Below, one piece after another: positions 1 through 6,822 of a stretch of DNA of 40,638 nucleotides (the first letter of the stretch is position 1; every line of letters begins with the position of its first letter). The notes under the pieces are model-generated. The model was given only the letters and a program-made list of their open reading frames with translations. It searched no databases and had not been told where the DNA came from. Made by a program: the position numbers and the translations under genes. Origin of the DNA: Microvirga massiliensis (GTDB taxonomy: Bacteria > Pseudomonadota > Alphaproteobacteria > Rhizobiales > Beijerinckiaceae); assembly GCF_001006805.1 (NCBI RefSeq), contig NZ_LN811355.1, forward strand, positions 311,375-352,012, in the 5' to 3' direction.

Positions 1-1
1 T

Positions 2-322
2 CCGCGTTCGATCCAGCAGGCCGTGCACGCCGATCCCGCGGCGTCGCGGGCCGTCTACGACTTCGTGCGCGAGGTCTGCCTCCGGCTTGGCGCCGCGCCC
101 GCGGATCTGGTGCCGTTCGAGAAGTATGCGGCCGCGGCCCAGGGGCTGGTGCGGCCGTCCTCGGCGGCGCGCGCGCTGTTTGCCGGCGCGCAGGCCATCG
201 AGCGGGTCGACCGGCTCGTGCAGGCGGTCGCGGCCCAGCAGAACATGCGCCACCCCGTGATCGACGAGACCGTCGCGCTCGTCGATGCCCGGCTCACTGT
301 CGACCGCAAGGCGGCCGCCTGA
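2..322 (+). CDS. C-terminal part of an unidentified protein (cut by left edge)
   Basis: The reading frame is open from the first bases of the window to a TGA at 320-322, so at least 106 residues of a larger protein are present and the true start lies outside. The first in-window start-like codon is a GTG at 23, but nothing marks it as a real start. The segment is helical-looking, Ala/Arg/Val-rich and soluble, with no membrane segment, signal or cysteine motif. I do not recognise the family. A C-terminal helical domain of a dehydrogenase-like enzyme is possible, but that is a guess. It ends 347 bp before the NepR-like gene. Confidence 0.5.
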   Translation, partial: PRSIQQAVHADPAASRAVYDFVREVCLRLGAAPADLVPFEKYAAAAQGLVRPSSAARALFAGAQAIERVDRLVQAVAAQQNMRHPVIDETVALVDARLTVDRKAAA

Positions 323-485
323 TCCCCGGCAAGCAGGTCGGAAGCAGGCTGGCGCATCGCCGGCGTGCTGTCGGCCTCACGGGCCAGATCACATCCAACG
401 GGCTGGACCCAACGGCAGGCCTCCGGGACCGCACCTGACTGAGCGCGGTCTCATCTTGAGACCCTTATCAATTCCCATCACCGCT

Positions 486-506
486 CCGGGCAGCATTGCT
501 GCCCGG
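486..506 (+). terminator. Perfect 9-bp GC-rich hairpin in a gene-free stretch
   Basis: The arms CCGGGCAGC (486-494) and GCTGCCCGG (498-506) pair perfectly around a 3-base ATT loop. The following plus-strand bases (TGCATCTTTGCTTG) are only weakly T-rich, so this is a possible terminator for the gene ending at 322 or a stable RNA hairpin. The 323-669 stretch otherwise holds no convincing gene. The antisense ORF at 468-800 has no family features. Confidence 0.4.
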
Positions 507-626
507 TGCATCTTTGCTTGGGCCGCCTGCTCTGCTCTCAGACAGGTGGCCTGCCGATACGGCCTCAGGTGTCTGCAGCCGATTCCTGTGATTTGTGAAC
601 AGCATAGCTGAAACTGGAAACTTCGA

Positions 627-650
627 TCCGAGTTGCTCCTCGGAGTTTTT
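627..650 (+). terminator. Intrinsic terminator or attenuator just before the NepR-like gene
   Basis: TCCGAG (627-632) and CTCGGA (639-644) form a 6-bp stem with loop TTGCTC, followed by G and five Ts. It lies only 19 bp upstream of the ATG at 670. It would work on the plus strand, either ending transcripts from upstream or attenuating nepR. That it is functional is an inference. Confidence 0.45.
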
Positions 651-669
651 GATTCGTTTTAGGCTGAAG

Positions 670-888
670 ATGACCGATAAACGTCGACAAGACGGGCAGA
701 AGAAAGCGGCAGGATCTCCAAGCTGGGCGCTACGGCCGCAACATTCCGAGACCTTGTCGGCTCTCGGTCGCAGGCTTCGCTCGGAATACCAGCCGGTCAT
801 TCAGGAGCCGATTCCGGAACGCCTTCTAGGCTTGGCGGAACGGCTCGCCACCTACGACAAGAGCGGTGCGGGTCACCGCAGCACCTGA
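670..888 (+). CDS. nepR: NepR-like anti-sigma factor (general stress response)
   Basis: This 72-residue protein carries the NepR signature: residues 32-60 read LGRRLRSEY...QEPIPERLLGLAERLA, the two-helix segment that in the family clamps the ECF sigma factor EcfG and is displaced by phosphorylated PhyR. The charged N-terminal 30 residues look disordered, as in known NepRs. I chose the ATG at 670 because a GGCTGAAG stretch lies just before it. The longer frame from 595 would run through the terminator-like hairpin. No phyR, ecfG or histidine kinase gene is next to it, so this may be an orphan paralogue rather than the main NepR. Family call fairly sure; role inferred. Confidence 0.8.
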   Translation: MTDKRRQDGQKKAAGSPSWALRPQHSETLSALGRRLRSEYQPVIQEPIPERLLGLAERLATYDKSGAGHRST

Positions 889-938
889 ACTTCACCTCGT
901 CTCAGCCGAATTGGATCGTCCAGAGCAGGCCTGGCCTT

Positions 939-1076
939 TCAGCCATGGGCGATGAGGCTGGCGAGCAGGGATGCGACGTTCAAGAGGACCAGCATACCGA
1001 TGAGAACCGCCGGCATGAACCGGAGGGCGGGGCCTTCGGGTGACATCGTCGTGGCTTCGATATTACGGCGGGGCAT
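939..1076 (-). CDS. Small single-span membrane protein (45 aa), unknown
   Basis: This ORF starts at ATG 1076 and ends with TGA at 941-939. It is preceded by a strong ribosome binding site, GGAGG with 6 bases to the ATG. It encodes a short polar N-terminus and then an uninterrupted hydrophobic stretch from about residue 20 to 43 (AVLIGMLVLLNVASLLASLI), typical of one transmembrane helix, ending HG. It converges on the NepR-like gene 50 bp away and is divergent from mgtE. I recognise no family. Support is the good binding site plus the well-formed membrane helix. Confidence 0.55.
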   Translation of the reverse strand: MPRRNIEATTMSPEGPALRFMPAVLIGMLVLLNVASLLASLIAHG

Positions 1077-1210
1077 CTCGGGCCTCCGTGTCCATCATCT
1101 GCCTCTCGTGTCTAGCCCTGACTGCTCAAGTCCGATGTGCTCCGGAACACCTGTCCATCATTCCCGAATATGCGTCCTCCAAAGGGCTCGCGCCGACCCG
1201 TTGTGCTCAT

Positions 1211-1249
1211 GACCCGAGCCTCCTAAAAGGCTCCAGCTCTCGGGGGGTC
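1211..1249 (+). promoter_or_regulatory. mgtE leader with alternative hairpins over the ribosome binding site
   Basis: Two mutually exclusive stems share bases 1216-1218. One is GAGCCT (1216-1221) with AGGCTC (1228-1233). The other is CCCGAG (1213-1218) with CTCGGG (1239-1244), extendable by GACC/GGTC, which buries the G-run (1242-1247) that serves as Shine-Dalgarno for the ATG at 1254. This resembles a translational switch. It is not a recognisable M-box, and the regulatory role is inference. Confidence 0.35.
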
Positions 1250-1253
1250 GGCC

Positions 1254-2672
1254 ATGCTGGACATGGAGAACGGGTCTTCGCTTCACCCGCCCCTGGCGGC
1301 GATAGCGCTCGCGTTCCGAGACGCGGAAGGCGAGATCAACTCCGACTTCGTCGCGGCTGCCACGAAAGCCATTGCGGCCGATGAAGCCGCAGCGCTCAGG
1401 GCGCTTGTCGAGGACCTTCATCCTTCGGATCTCGGCGCCCTGCTGGAGGCCCTCGAGCCGGATGATCGTCCCCGGCTCATCGAGCTCCTCGGCCCGGATT
1501 TCAACTTCGCCGCGCTGACCGAGGTCGATGACTCGGTGCGTGAGGACATCCTCGAAGAACTCGAGACGGAGACCGTCGTAGAGGGCGTGCGCGAACTCGA
1601 TGTCGACGACGCCGTCTACATCCTCGAAGATCTTGATGCCGAGGATCGGGCCGAGATTCTCGACAAGCTGCCTGCCATGGAGCGGGTGGCCCTCCAGCGA
1701 TCGCTGGAATACCCCGAGGGCTCGGCGGGCCGCCGGATGCAGGCGGAGCTGATTGCGGTACCCCCCTTCTGGACGGTGGGCCAGACCATCGACTTCATGC
1801 GTGAGACCGAGGATCTCCCGAGCACGTTCTACGAGATCTTCGTCATCGATCCGGGCGGGCACCTTCTCGGCTCCGTCCCGCTCGACCGCTTGTTGCGGAC
1901 CAAGCGGCCCGTGACGATCAATGAAATCATGACGGACGAGCCGGACAGGGTCGATGCCAAGCAGCCCCAGGACGAGGTTGCCCGCATCTTCCAGCGCTAC
2001 AACCTCGTCTCGGCGGCGGTCGTGGATGAGAGCGGCCGTCTCGTCGGCGTGATGATGGTCGACGACATCGTCGACGTCATCGAGGATGAGGCGGACGCCG
2101 AGATCAAGGCGCTCGGCGGCGTCCAATCGGGCGAGGAGATCTCGGACAGCGTCTGGGACATCGTGAAAAGCCGCTCCAGCTGGCTCTTCGTCAACCTATG
2201 CATGGCAATCGTGGGGGCATCAGTGATCGGCCTCTTCGAAGAGAGCCTGCAGAAGATGGTTGCCCTCGCCGTCCTCATGCCGATCGTGTCGTCCATGGGC
2301 GGCAATGCGGGAACGCAGACCATGACGGTCACCGTGCGCGCTTTGGCGACCCGGGACCTCGGGCGCGGGAACGCGTGGCGGGTCATTCGTCGCGAGTTGG
2401 TGGTCGGACTGGTGAACGGAATCACTTTCGCGATGCTCCTCGCCGGCGTCGCCATCCTGTGGTTCGGGCTGGCCCAACTCGGGGCGGTGATCGGCCTTGC
2501 GCTCGTGGTCACTCTCATTGCCGCAGCCCTGGGCGGGATCGTCATCCCGCTCATCCTCAACCGCTTCGATATCGACCCGGCCGTCTCGTCGGGTCCCCTC
2601 GTCACCACGATCACGGACGTCGTGGGCTTCTTCGCATTCCTCGGAATAGCAACCTTCTGGTTCGGGCTGTAG
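1254..2672 (+). CDS. mgtE: MgtE-family magnesium transporter
   Basis: This 472-residue protein is a full-length MgtE, the channel-like Mg2+ importer of the inner membrane. It shows the acidic helical MgtE N domain (about residues 35-150, with DLHPSDLGALLEAL and AEILDKLP), two CBS domains (about 150-280), and a C-terminal domain with five hydrophobic spans (about 305-472). The ion-path signature SSMGGNAGTQT is present. In the family, Mg2+ bound between the N and CBS domains closes the pore. The start at 1254 follows a G-rich Shine-Dalgarno. A second ATG lies at 1263. It stands alone, with a small membrane ORF divergent upstream and a lysozyme-like gene downstream. Confidence 0.95.
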   Translation: MLDMENGSSLHPPLAAIALAFRDAEGEINSDFVAAATKAIAADEAAALRALVEDLHPSDLGALLEALEPDDRPRLIELLGPDFNFAALTEVDDSVREDILEELETETVVEGVRELDVDDAVYILEDLDAEDRAEILDKLPAMERVALQRSLEYPEGSAGRRMQAELIAVPPFWTVGQTIDFMRETEDLPSTFYEIFVIDPGGHLLGSVPLDRLLRTKRPVTINEIMTDEPDRVDAKQPQDEVARIFQRYNLVSAAVVDESGRLVGVMMVDDIVDVIEDEADAEIKALGGVQSGEEISDSVWDIVKSRSSWLFVNLCMAIVGASVIGLFEESLQKMVALAVLMPIVSSMGGNAGTQTMTVTVRALATRDLGRGNAWRVIRRELVVGLVNGITFAMLLAGVAILWFGLAQLGAVIGLALVVTLIAAALGGIVIPLILNRFDIDPAVSSGPLVTTITDVVGFFAFLGIATFWFGL

Positions 2673-2757
2673 GCCGCGCGCTTCGCCAGGTCCGGAGGCA
2701 GCCCTCGATGGCCCGATGCGGCCGGCTCACCCATTCGTTGAGGTCCAAGTCGGCCTC

Positions 2758-2857
2758 TTTGCCCATAGACTTTGCCATAGACCATCCAACAGGGCAGCTT
2801 GCCTCATGGCAAAAGCAAGGCTTCATTAACTGCCTCTCAGGCATCGCTATGGCAAAG
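2758..2857. repeat. Cluster of TTTGCCATAG-like motifs upstream of the GH25 gene
   Basis: Two head-to-tail copies abut: TTTGCCCATAGAC (2758-2770) and TTTGCCATAGAC (2771-2782). An inverted partial copy, CATGGCAAAA, lies at 2805-2814. A perfect 11-base inverted copy, CTATGGCAAAG (2847-2857), mirrors 2770-2780. The last copy ends 26 bp before the lysozyme start. Repeated half-sites in both orientations suggest operator sites for a DNA-binding protein, which is an inference. The 211-bp gap holds nothing else. Confidence 0.45.
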
Positions 2858-2883
2858 CTCTCACTCCCCTGTCCGATGGAACC

Positions 2884-3744
2884 ATGACGAAGCGTATGTC
2901 CAACCGAAAGCGCAATTCTAATCTGCGGATTGCGCCAGCACGGGCTTGGCGCTTCGCTTTCGTCACATCGCTCGCGCTCGGGCTCGCATCCTGTGCCGTC
3001 CTGCCTGGGAGCTATTACCCGCATAAAAGCGATGCGAAACCACACCCGGGCGTGCAGAATGCACACCGGTACCCGATCCATGGGATCGATGTCTCCAAAT
3101 GGCAGGGGCCGGTCGACTGGGCGGCGGTCCGGGGTGCCGGGACGCAGTTCGCCTTCATCAAGGCCACCGAGGGTGGCGATCATGTGGATGATCGCTTCCT
3201 GGAGAATTGGGAGGGCGCGAAGCGGGCGGGCGTCCCTCGTGGCGCCTATCATTTCACGTTCTGGTGCCGTTCGGCGCAGGAGCAGGCAGAATGGTTCAAG
3301 CGCCACATTCCGCAGGACCCCGATGCGCTGCCGCCTGTGCTCGATCTCGAGTGGAACGGGCATTCCAAGCTGTGCCCGAAGAAGGTCTCCAGGGAAGAAG
3401 CGATCGAGATGATCCGCATCATGCTCTGGGAGATGGAAGCGCATACGGGGAAGCGCCCGATCATCTACACCGATATTACCTTCCACAAGGAGGTGCTGGA
3501 GGGCGAGTTTTCCGATTACCCGTTCTGGATTCGCAGCGTGGCGGCCGAGCCGCATGAACGATATTCCGATCGCGATTGGACGTTCTGGCAGTTCACCACG
3601 ACGGGCCGAGTGCCCGGGATCAGGGGCGACGTCGACCGGAACGCATTCTACGGCACGACCAACCAGTGGCGGACGATGATGGCCACGAACTGCGATCCGC
3701 GGCATATCCGCCGCCTGGAACCGCTGGGGCTTTGCGGAAAATAG
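2884..3744 (+). CDS. GH25-family lysozyme-like lipoprotein
   Basis: This 286-residue protein is a predicted glycoside hydrolase 25 muramidase, cutting the MurNAc-GlcNAc bond of peptidoglycan. A basic N-terminus and a hydrophobic stretch (about 22-36) lead into a lipobox LASC with Cys37, so the mature protein should be lipid-anchored. Ala at +2 suggests the outer membrane. The GH25 motifs are GIDVSKWQG (Asp69), AFIKATEG, YHF, the catalytic VLDLEW (Asp154, Glu156), PIIYT, WQF and DVDRNAFYG. The ATG at 2884 follows a weak GGA. A second ATG at 2896 is possible. There are no phage genes nearby, so it is more likely a cell-wall remodelling enzyme than an endolysin. Confidence 0.88.
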   Translation: MTKRMSNRKRNSNLRIAPARAWRFAFVTSLALGLASCAVLPGSYYPHKSDAKPHPGVQNAHRYPIHGIDVSKWQGPVDWAAVRGAGTQFAFIKATEGGDHVDDRFLENWEGAKRAGVPRGAYHFTFWCRSAQEQAEWFKRHIPQDPDALPPVLDLEWNGHSKLCPKKVSREEAIEMIRIMLWEMEAHTGKRPIIYTDITFHKEVLEGEFSDYPFWIRSVAAEPHERYSDRDWTFWQFTTTGRVPGIRGDVDRNAFYGTTNQWRTMMATNCDPRHIRRLEPLGLCGK

Positions 3745-3777
3745 TGCGCGAGTTCTGAAGAGCGGCCGCCCAGCGGC

Positions 3778-3805
3778 CTGACAGGCGCGACGAGCCTGCT
3801 ATCAT
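3778..3805 (+). promoter_or_regulatory. Sigma-70-type promoter candidate for ivd
   Basis: CTGACA (3778-3783) and TATCAT (3800-3805) are spaced by 16 bp. They lie about 60 bp before the GTG start of isovaleryl-CoA dehydrogenase, in the 117-bp gap after the lysozyme gene. Position and match to the housekeeping consensus support it; no start-site data. Confidence 0.4.
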
Positions 3806-3861
3806 CGCGCAAGCAACTGCCGCCGCGGCGGATCCGGGACGGCAACAGGGAGAAAGCTGCC

Positions 3862-5034
3862 GTGCTTGCGAACGCGACTCGCGACTTCAATTTCGACCTC
3901 GGCGAGACCGCTGATGCGATTCGGGAAACGGTGCGGGATTTCGCGCAGGAGCGCATCGCGCCCCGGGCCGAGGAAATCGATCGCACGAACACCTTCCCCC
4001 GCGACCTTTGGCCCGAGATGGGGCAACTCGGCCTCCACGGCATCACTGTCGAGGAGGAGTATGGCGGTGCAGGCCTCGGCTATCTCGAGCACGTGGTTGC
4101 GATGGAGGAGGTCTCCCGCGCTTCGGCCTCGGTCGGGCTCTCCTACGGGGCGCATTCGAATCTCTGCGTGAACCAGATCCGCCGGAACGGAAACGAGGAT
4201 CAGAAGAAGCGCTATCTTCCGAAGCTCATCTCCGGCGAGCATGTCGGCGCACTCGCGATGTCCGAGCCCGGAGCCGGATCGGACGTCGTCTCGATGCGAA
4301 CCCGGGCCGACAAGCGCGGTGATCGCTATGTTCTGAACGGCAACAAGATGTGGATCACGAATGGTCCTATCGCGGAGACGCTCGTCGTCTATGCCAAGAC
4401 CGATCCGGACGCTGGCCCACGCGGCATCACGGCCTTCCTGATCGAGAAGGGCTTCAAGGGCTTCTCGACGCACCAGAAGCTCGACAAGCTCGGGATGCGT
4501 GGATCGGATACCTGCGAACTCGTCTTCGAGGATTGCGAGGTGCCCGAGGAGAATGTGCTCGGCGCAGTCGGCAGGGGCGTCACCGTGCTGATGTCCGGGC
4601 TCGATTACGAGCGTGCCGTTCTGGCTGCCGGGCCGCTCGGGATCATGCAAGCGTGCATGGACATCGTCATGCCCTATGTCCACGAGCGCAAGCAGTTCGG
4701 TCAGCCGATCGGAAACTTCCAACTCGTGCAAGGCAAGGTCGCGGACATGTATGTCACGATGAATGCCTGCAAGGCCTATGTCTACGCCGTTGCGAAATCA
4801 TGCGATCGGGGCGAGACCACACGCGAAGATGCCGCCGGCGCCATTCTCTATGCGGCCGAAAAGGCCACGCAGACCGCTCTCGACGCCATCCAGTTGCTTG
4901 GTGGTAACGGCTATATCAACGACTATCCGACCGGACGGCTTCTTCGCGACGCAAAGCTCTACGAGATCGGCGCGGGTACGAGCGAAATCCGGCGAATGCT
5001 GATCGGGCGCGAGTTGTTCGAGAAGACGGCCTGA
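3862..5034 (+). CDS. ivd: Isovaleryl-CoA dehydrogenase
   Basis: This 390-residue protein is an FAD-dependent acyl-CoA dehydrogenase, oxidising isovaleryl-CoA to 3-methylcrotonyl-CoA in leucine breakdown and passing electrons to ETF. Visible are GAHSNLCVNQI, LAMSEPGAGSDVVSM, the FAD loop KMWITNG, KLGMRGSDTCEL, and the C-terminal QLLGGNGYINDYPTGRLLRDAK. The catalytic base fits Glu250 in GLDYERAVLAAGPLG, the position typical of isovaleryl rather than short- or medium-chain enzymes. The GTG at 3862 is chosen because AGGGAGA lies 8 bp before it. The usual partners (methylcrotonyl-CoA carboxylase, HMG-CoA lyase) are not here. The gene appears to be a single transcription unit. Confidence 0.92.
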   Translation: MLANATRDFNFDLGETADAIRETVRDFAQERIAPRAEEIDRTNTFPRDLWPEMGQLGLHGITVEEEYGGAGLGYLEHVVAMEEVSRASASVGLSYGAHSNLCVNQIRRNGNEDQKKRYLPKLISGEHVGALAMSEPGAGSDVVSMRTRADKRGDRYVLNGNKMWITNGPIAETLVVYAKTDPDAGPRGITAFLIEKGFKGFSTHQKLDKLGMRGSDTCELVFEDCEVPEENVLGAVGRGVTVLMSGLDYERAVLAAGPLGIMQACMDIVMPYVHERKQFGQPIGNFQLVQGKVADMYVTMNACKAYVYAVAKSCDRGETTREDAAGAILYAAEKATQTALDAIQLLGGNGYINDYPTGRLLRDAKLYEIGAGTSEIRRMLIGRELFEKTA

Positions 5035-5044
5035 TCCGAGCTCG

Positions 5045-5206
5045 CTATTGCGAGTAGAGTGAAGTGATTCAGATCGCGGCGTGTACGATTCCTGGATTGC
5101 TTCGCCTTCGGCTCGCAGTGACGGGGAGGGCATGAACTCCGGACCTACAACGTCATTGCGAACGCAGTGAAGCCATCAAAGTTACCGCTTCAGGATGGAT
5201 GGCTTC
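5045..5206. repeat. Cluster of REP-like palindromic repeats between ivd and soxA
   Basis: Three diverged copies of an element of the type CGTCATTGCGA...GAAGCAATCC are visible: forward at 5045-5072, reverse at 5091-5123 and forward at 5151-5178. A perfect 9-bp inverted pair, GAAGCCATC (5169-5177) and GATGGCTTC (5198-5206), adds a further hairpin. Sequences of this type recur between genes in many bacteria, which is from memory and not searched here. Between two convergent genes the fold-back structure could act as a two-way terminator (inference). Confidence 0.6.
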
Positions 5207-5223
5207 GTGGGCCTCCTGCAGCC

Positions 5224-6018
5224 TCAGGGTCTCACGGCAGGCGTCTCGATCGGCAGACCGCGCGCCCTCGACATCAGAAACACTTCGAGTTCCACGAACT
5301 CGCGAGCCCCATACGGAAAAGGCTCGGACCGGACGCCGATCATGCAATTGCGCAGGCGCCGCTGAAGGGAGCCGAGGCTCTGCCACTCCAGCCTGTAGAT
5401 GGGATACCCGTTCGGATCGCCCTGCGGGATGACACTCCCGCCGAGCCGCTCTCCCCAGTGATCGTCATGACACTGGCTGCAGGACAGATTGAGCTGCCCG
5501 ATACGCTGGTTGAACAAATCCCTCCCGCGTTCGCGAGCAGGGTCCAGGCGAGAATCGTCCGGCGAGGTGATCGGTATGTCGCGAGACTGCTTCCCGAGAA
5601 ACGCCGCCAGCGCGAGGAGATCGTGACTCTCATAGGCTAATGCGGGCGCTTTCTGATGCCGACGTCGGCACAAGTTGATCCTGTCCTGCAGGTCGATAGG
5701 CCGGTTCTCCTCCGGATCGAAGGCCGGATAACGAGCCGCAACACCGCGCATGCTCTCACTCGCTTCGCCGTGGCATCCCTGGCAGGACTTCCCTTCCGGA
5801 CCCTCCGCCCGGTTCCAGAGAGCCTCTCCATCGAGCACCCACAGGAATCCGGGATTGAGGCCGTCGTCCCGCTGCATCTCCTGGGTCTCGGGATTCATGA
5901 ACTCGAAACCGGAGCGCCTCTGCTCCGGAGGAATCGGATCGGCCGGAGCGCGAGATTCGGTGAGGCAGGTGAACCCCGCCGCCAGCACGCAGGAGATCGC
6001 ACGCCCAAGCGGTTTCAT
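5224..6018 (-). CDS. soxA: SoxA, diheme cytochrome c subunit of SoxXA
   Basis: This 264-residue periplasmic protein matches SoxA, which with SoxX forms the c-type cytochrome that links sulfur substrates to the carrier SoxYZ. A Sec-type signal spans about residues 1-25. Heme motifs CQGCH (79-83) and CSQCH (180-184) make it the diheme form. The conserved cysteine that becomes a persulfide heme ligand is Cys225 in RLRNCMIGVRSEPFPYG. The start at 6018 overlaps the soxZ stop (ATGA), so the two are translationally coupled. The longer frame to 6186 is a read-through of soxZ sequence. It is the last gene of the eight-gene unit and converges on ivd. Confidence 0.93.
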   Translation of the reverse strand: MKPLGRAISCVLAAGFTCLTESRAPADPIPPEQRRSGFEFMNPETQEMQRDDGLNPGFLWVLDGEALWNRAEGPEGKSCQGCHGEASESMRGVAARYPAFDPEENRPIDLQDRINLCRRRHQKAPALAYESHDLLALAAFLGKQSRDIPITSPDDSRLDPARERGRDLFNQRIGQLNLSCSQCHDDHWGERLGGSVIPQGDPNGYPIYRLEWQSLGSLQRRLRNCMIGVRSEPFPYGAREFVELEVFLMSRARGLPIETPAVRP

Positions 6019-6335
6019 GTGACGGTGATGGTCGCGTTCTCGGTCTGTACGAATCCGTTGTCGCCGGTCCACGTGAAGGTCAAAGTGCCGCTTTCTGTTG
6101 CGACGGTCGTGAAGACGAGAAACGGATTGGCGGAGATCGCCGGGAAGAGCTCGGCGCGAAAGACCTCTTCGTCGTTGTAGGAGCACGTGAAGCGTCGGAT
6201 GATATCGCGGGGGACGACCCGACCGTCGGCTCCTGGACGATACCCGGTTTCCATAGGATGCGAGATCAGGACTTTGATCTCGATGATGTCGCCGCGCGCA
6301 GCCGTCTTGGGTACATTCACGAGCGCTCGTGCCAT
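6015..6335 (-). CDS. soxZ: SoxZ, partner subunit of the SoxYZ sulfur carrier
   Basis: This 106-residue beta-rich protein has the SoxZ pattern: ALVNVPKTAARGDIIEIKVLISHPMETGYR, then an Ig-like fold ending FTWTGDNGF...ENATITV. It has no signal of its own. In the family it crosses the membrane with the Tat signal of SoxY. With SoxY it makes the periplasmic carrier to which sulfur intermediates are attached. The ATG at 6335 sits one base after the soxY stop, and its own stop overlaps the soxA start, so Y-Z-A are tightly coupled. Confidence 0.93.
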   Translation of the reverse strand: MARALVNVPKTAARGDIIEIKVLISHPMETGYRPGADGRVVPRDIIRRFTCSYNDEEVFRAELFPAISANPFLVFTTVATESGTLTFTWTGDNGFVQTENATITVT

Positions 6336-6336
6336 G

Positions 6337-6801
6337 TCACCCCTCCACGCAGGCTGCGAGCGTCACGATGACGTCGGCCGAGGCCGACCAGTAGCTTCCA
6401 TCGCTCAACTCCGCGACCGCAATCACTTTCTGTGACGTCGCGAGTCGGATCCGTGTCGCGACATCTGCCCGCCCGGATCTCGGACCTAAGAAGAATTGCG
6501 CAACGTGCGGTTGTGGATTGCGTTCGTTGAAAACCGCAATCCGCTTCACATGATCCTCAGCTGTCATCGGGCTGTCGACCCGAACCCTCACCGAAACCGA
6601 ATTCCCATTCTCGACGAGCGGCGGGACATCGAGATGTATGCGGCCCGGGCGAACAGCTGCCTCGCTCGTGAATGCGTCAATGGCAGCCTTCATCTCGTTC
6701 GGAGTCGCCTTGGCGGGAGAAGCGAGCGCAAGGGAAACCAAGGCGATGCCGCCCCTCAGAACCTCCCGCCGGCTCGTTCGAAACTCGCTGCTCGATGTCA
6801 T
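6337..6801 (-). CDS. soxY: SoxY sulfur-carrier subunit with an atypical C-terminal arm
   Basis: This 154-residue protein has a Tat signal (SRREVLRGGIALVSLALASPAKA) and the SoxY fold (AAVRPGRIHLDVPPLVENGNSVSVRV, HVKRIAVFNERNPQPHVAQFFLGP). SoxY normally ends GGCGG, where the cysteine carries the sulfur intermediate. Here the end reads TLAACVEG, so the cysteine (Cys151) is kept but the flanking glycines are lost. I take the ATG at 6801, preceded by GAAGAGG. A TTG sits one codon upstream. It is 21 bp after soxX and one base before soxZ. A variant arm could alter which enzymes act on the carrier. Confidence 0.88.
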   Translation of the reverse strand: MTSSSEFRTSRREVLRGGIALVSLALASPAKATPNEMKAAIDAFTSEAAVRPGRIHLDVPPLVENGNSVSVRVRVDSPMTAEDHVKRIAVFNERNPQPHVAQFFLGPRSGRADVATRIRLATSQKVIAVAELSDGSYWSASADVIVTLAACVEG

Positions 6802-6822
6802 CAAGTGAACCTCTTCGACACA

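Noticed and set aside
595..669. EcfG-type promoter (GGAAC then CGTT) before the NepR-like gene
   Set aside because: A GGAAAC occurs, but no CGTT lies at the needed spacing.
468..800. 110-codon minus-strand ORF opposite the NepR-like gene
   Set aside because: It has no ribosome binding site or family signal and overlaps a better-supported gene.
1080..1253. M-box Mg2+ riboswitch before mgtE
   Set aside because: The gap is short and lacks the multi-helix M-box layout; only small alternative hairpins are seen.
1158..2126. 322-codon minus-strand ORF opposite mgtE
   Set aside because: Antisense to the MgtE N and CBS domains; composition typical of a shadow frame.
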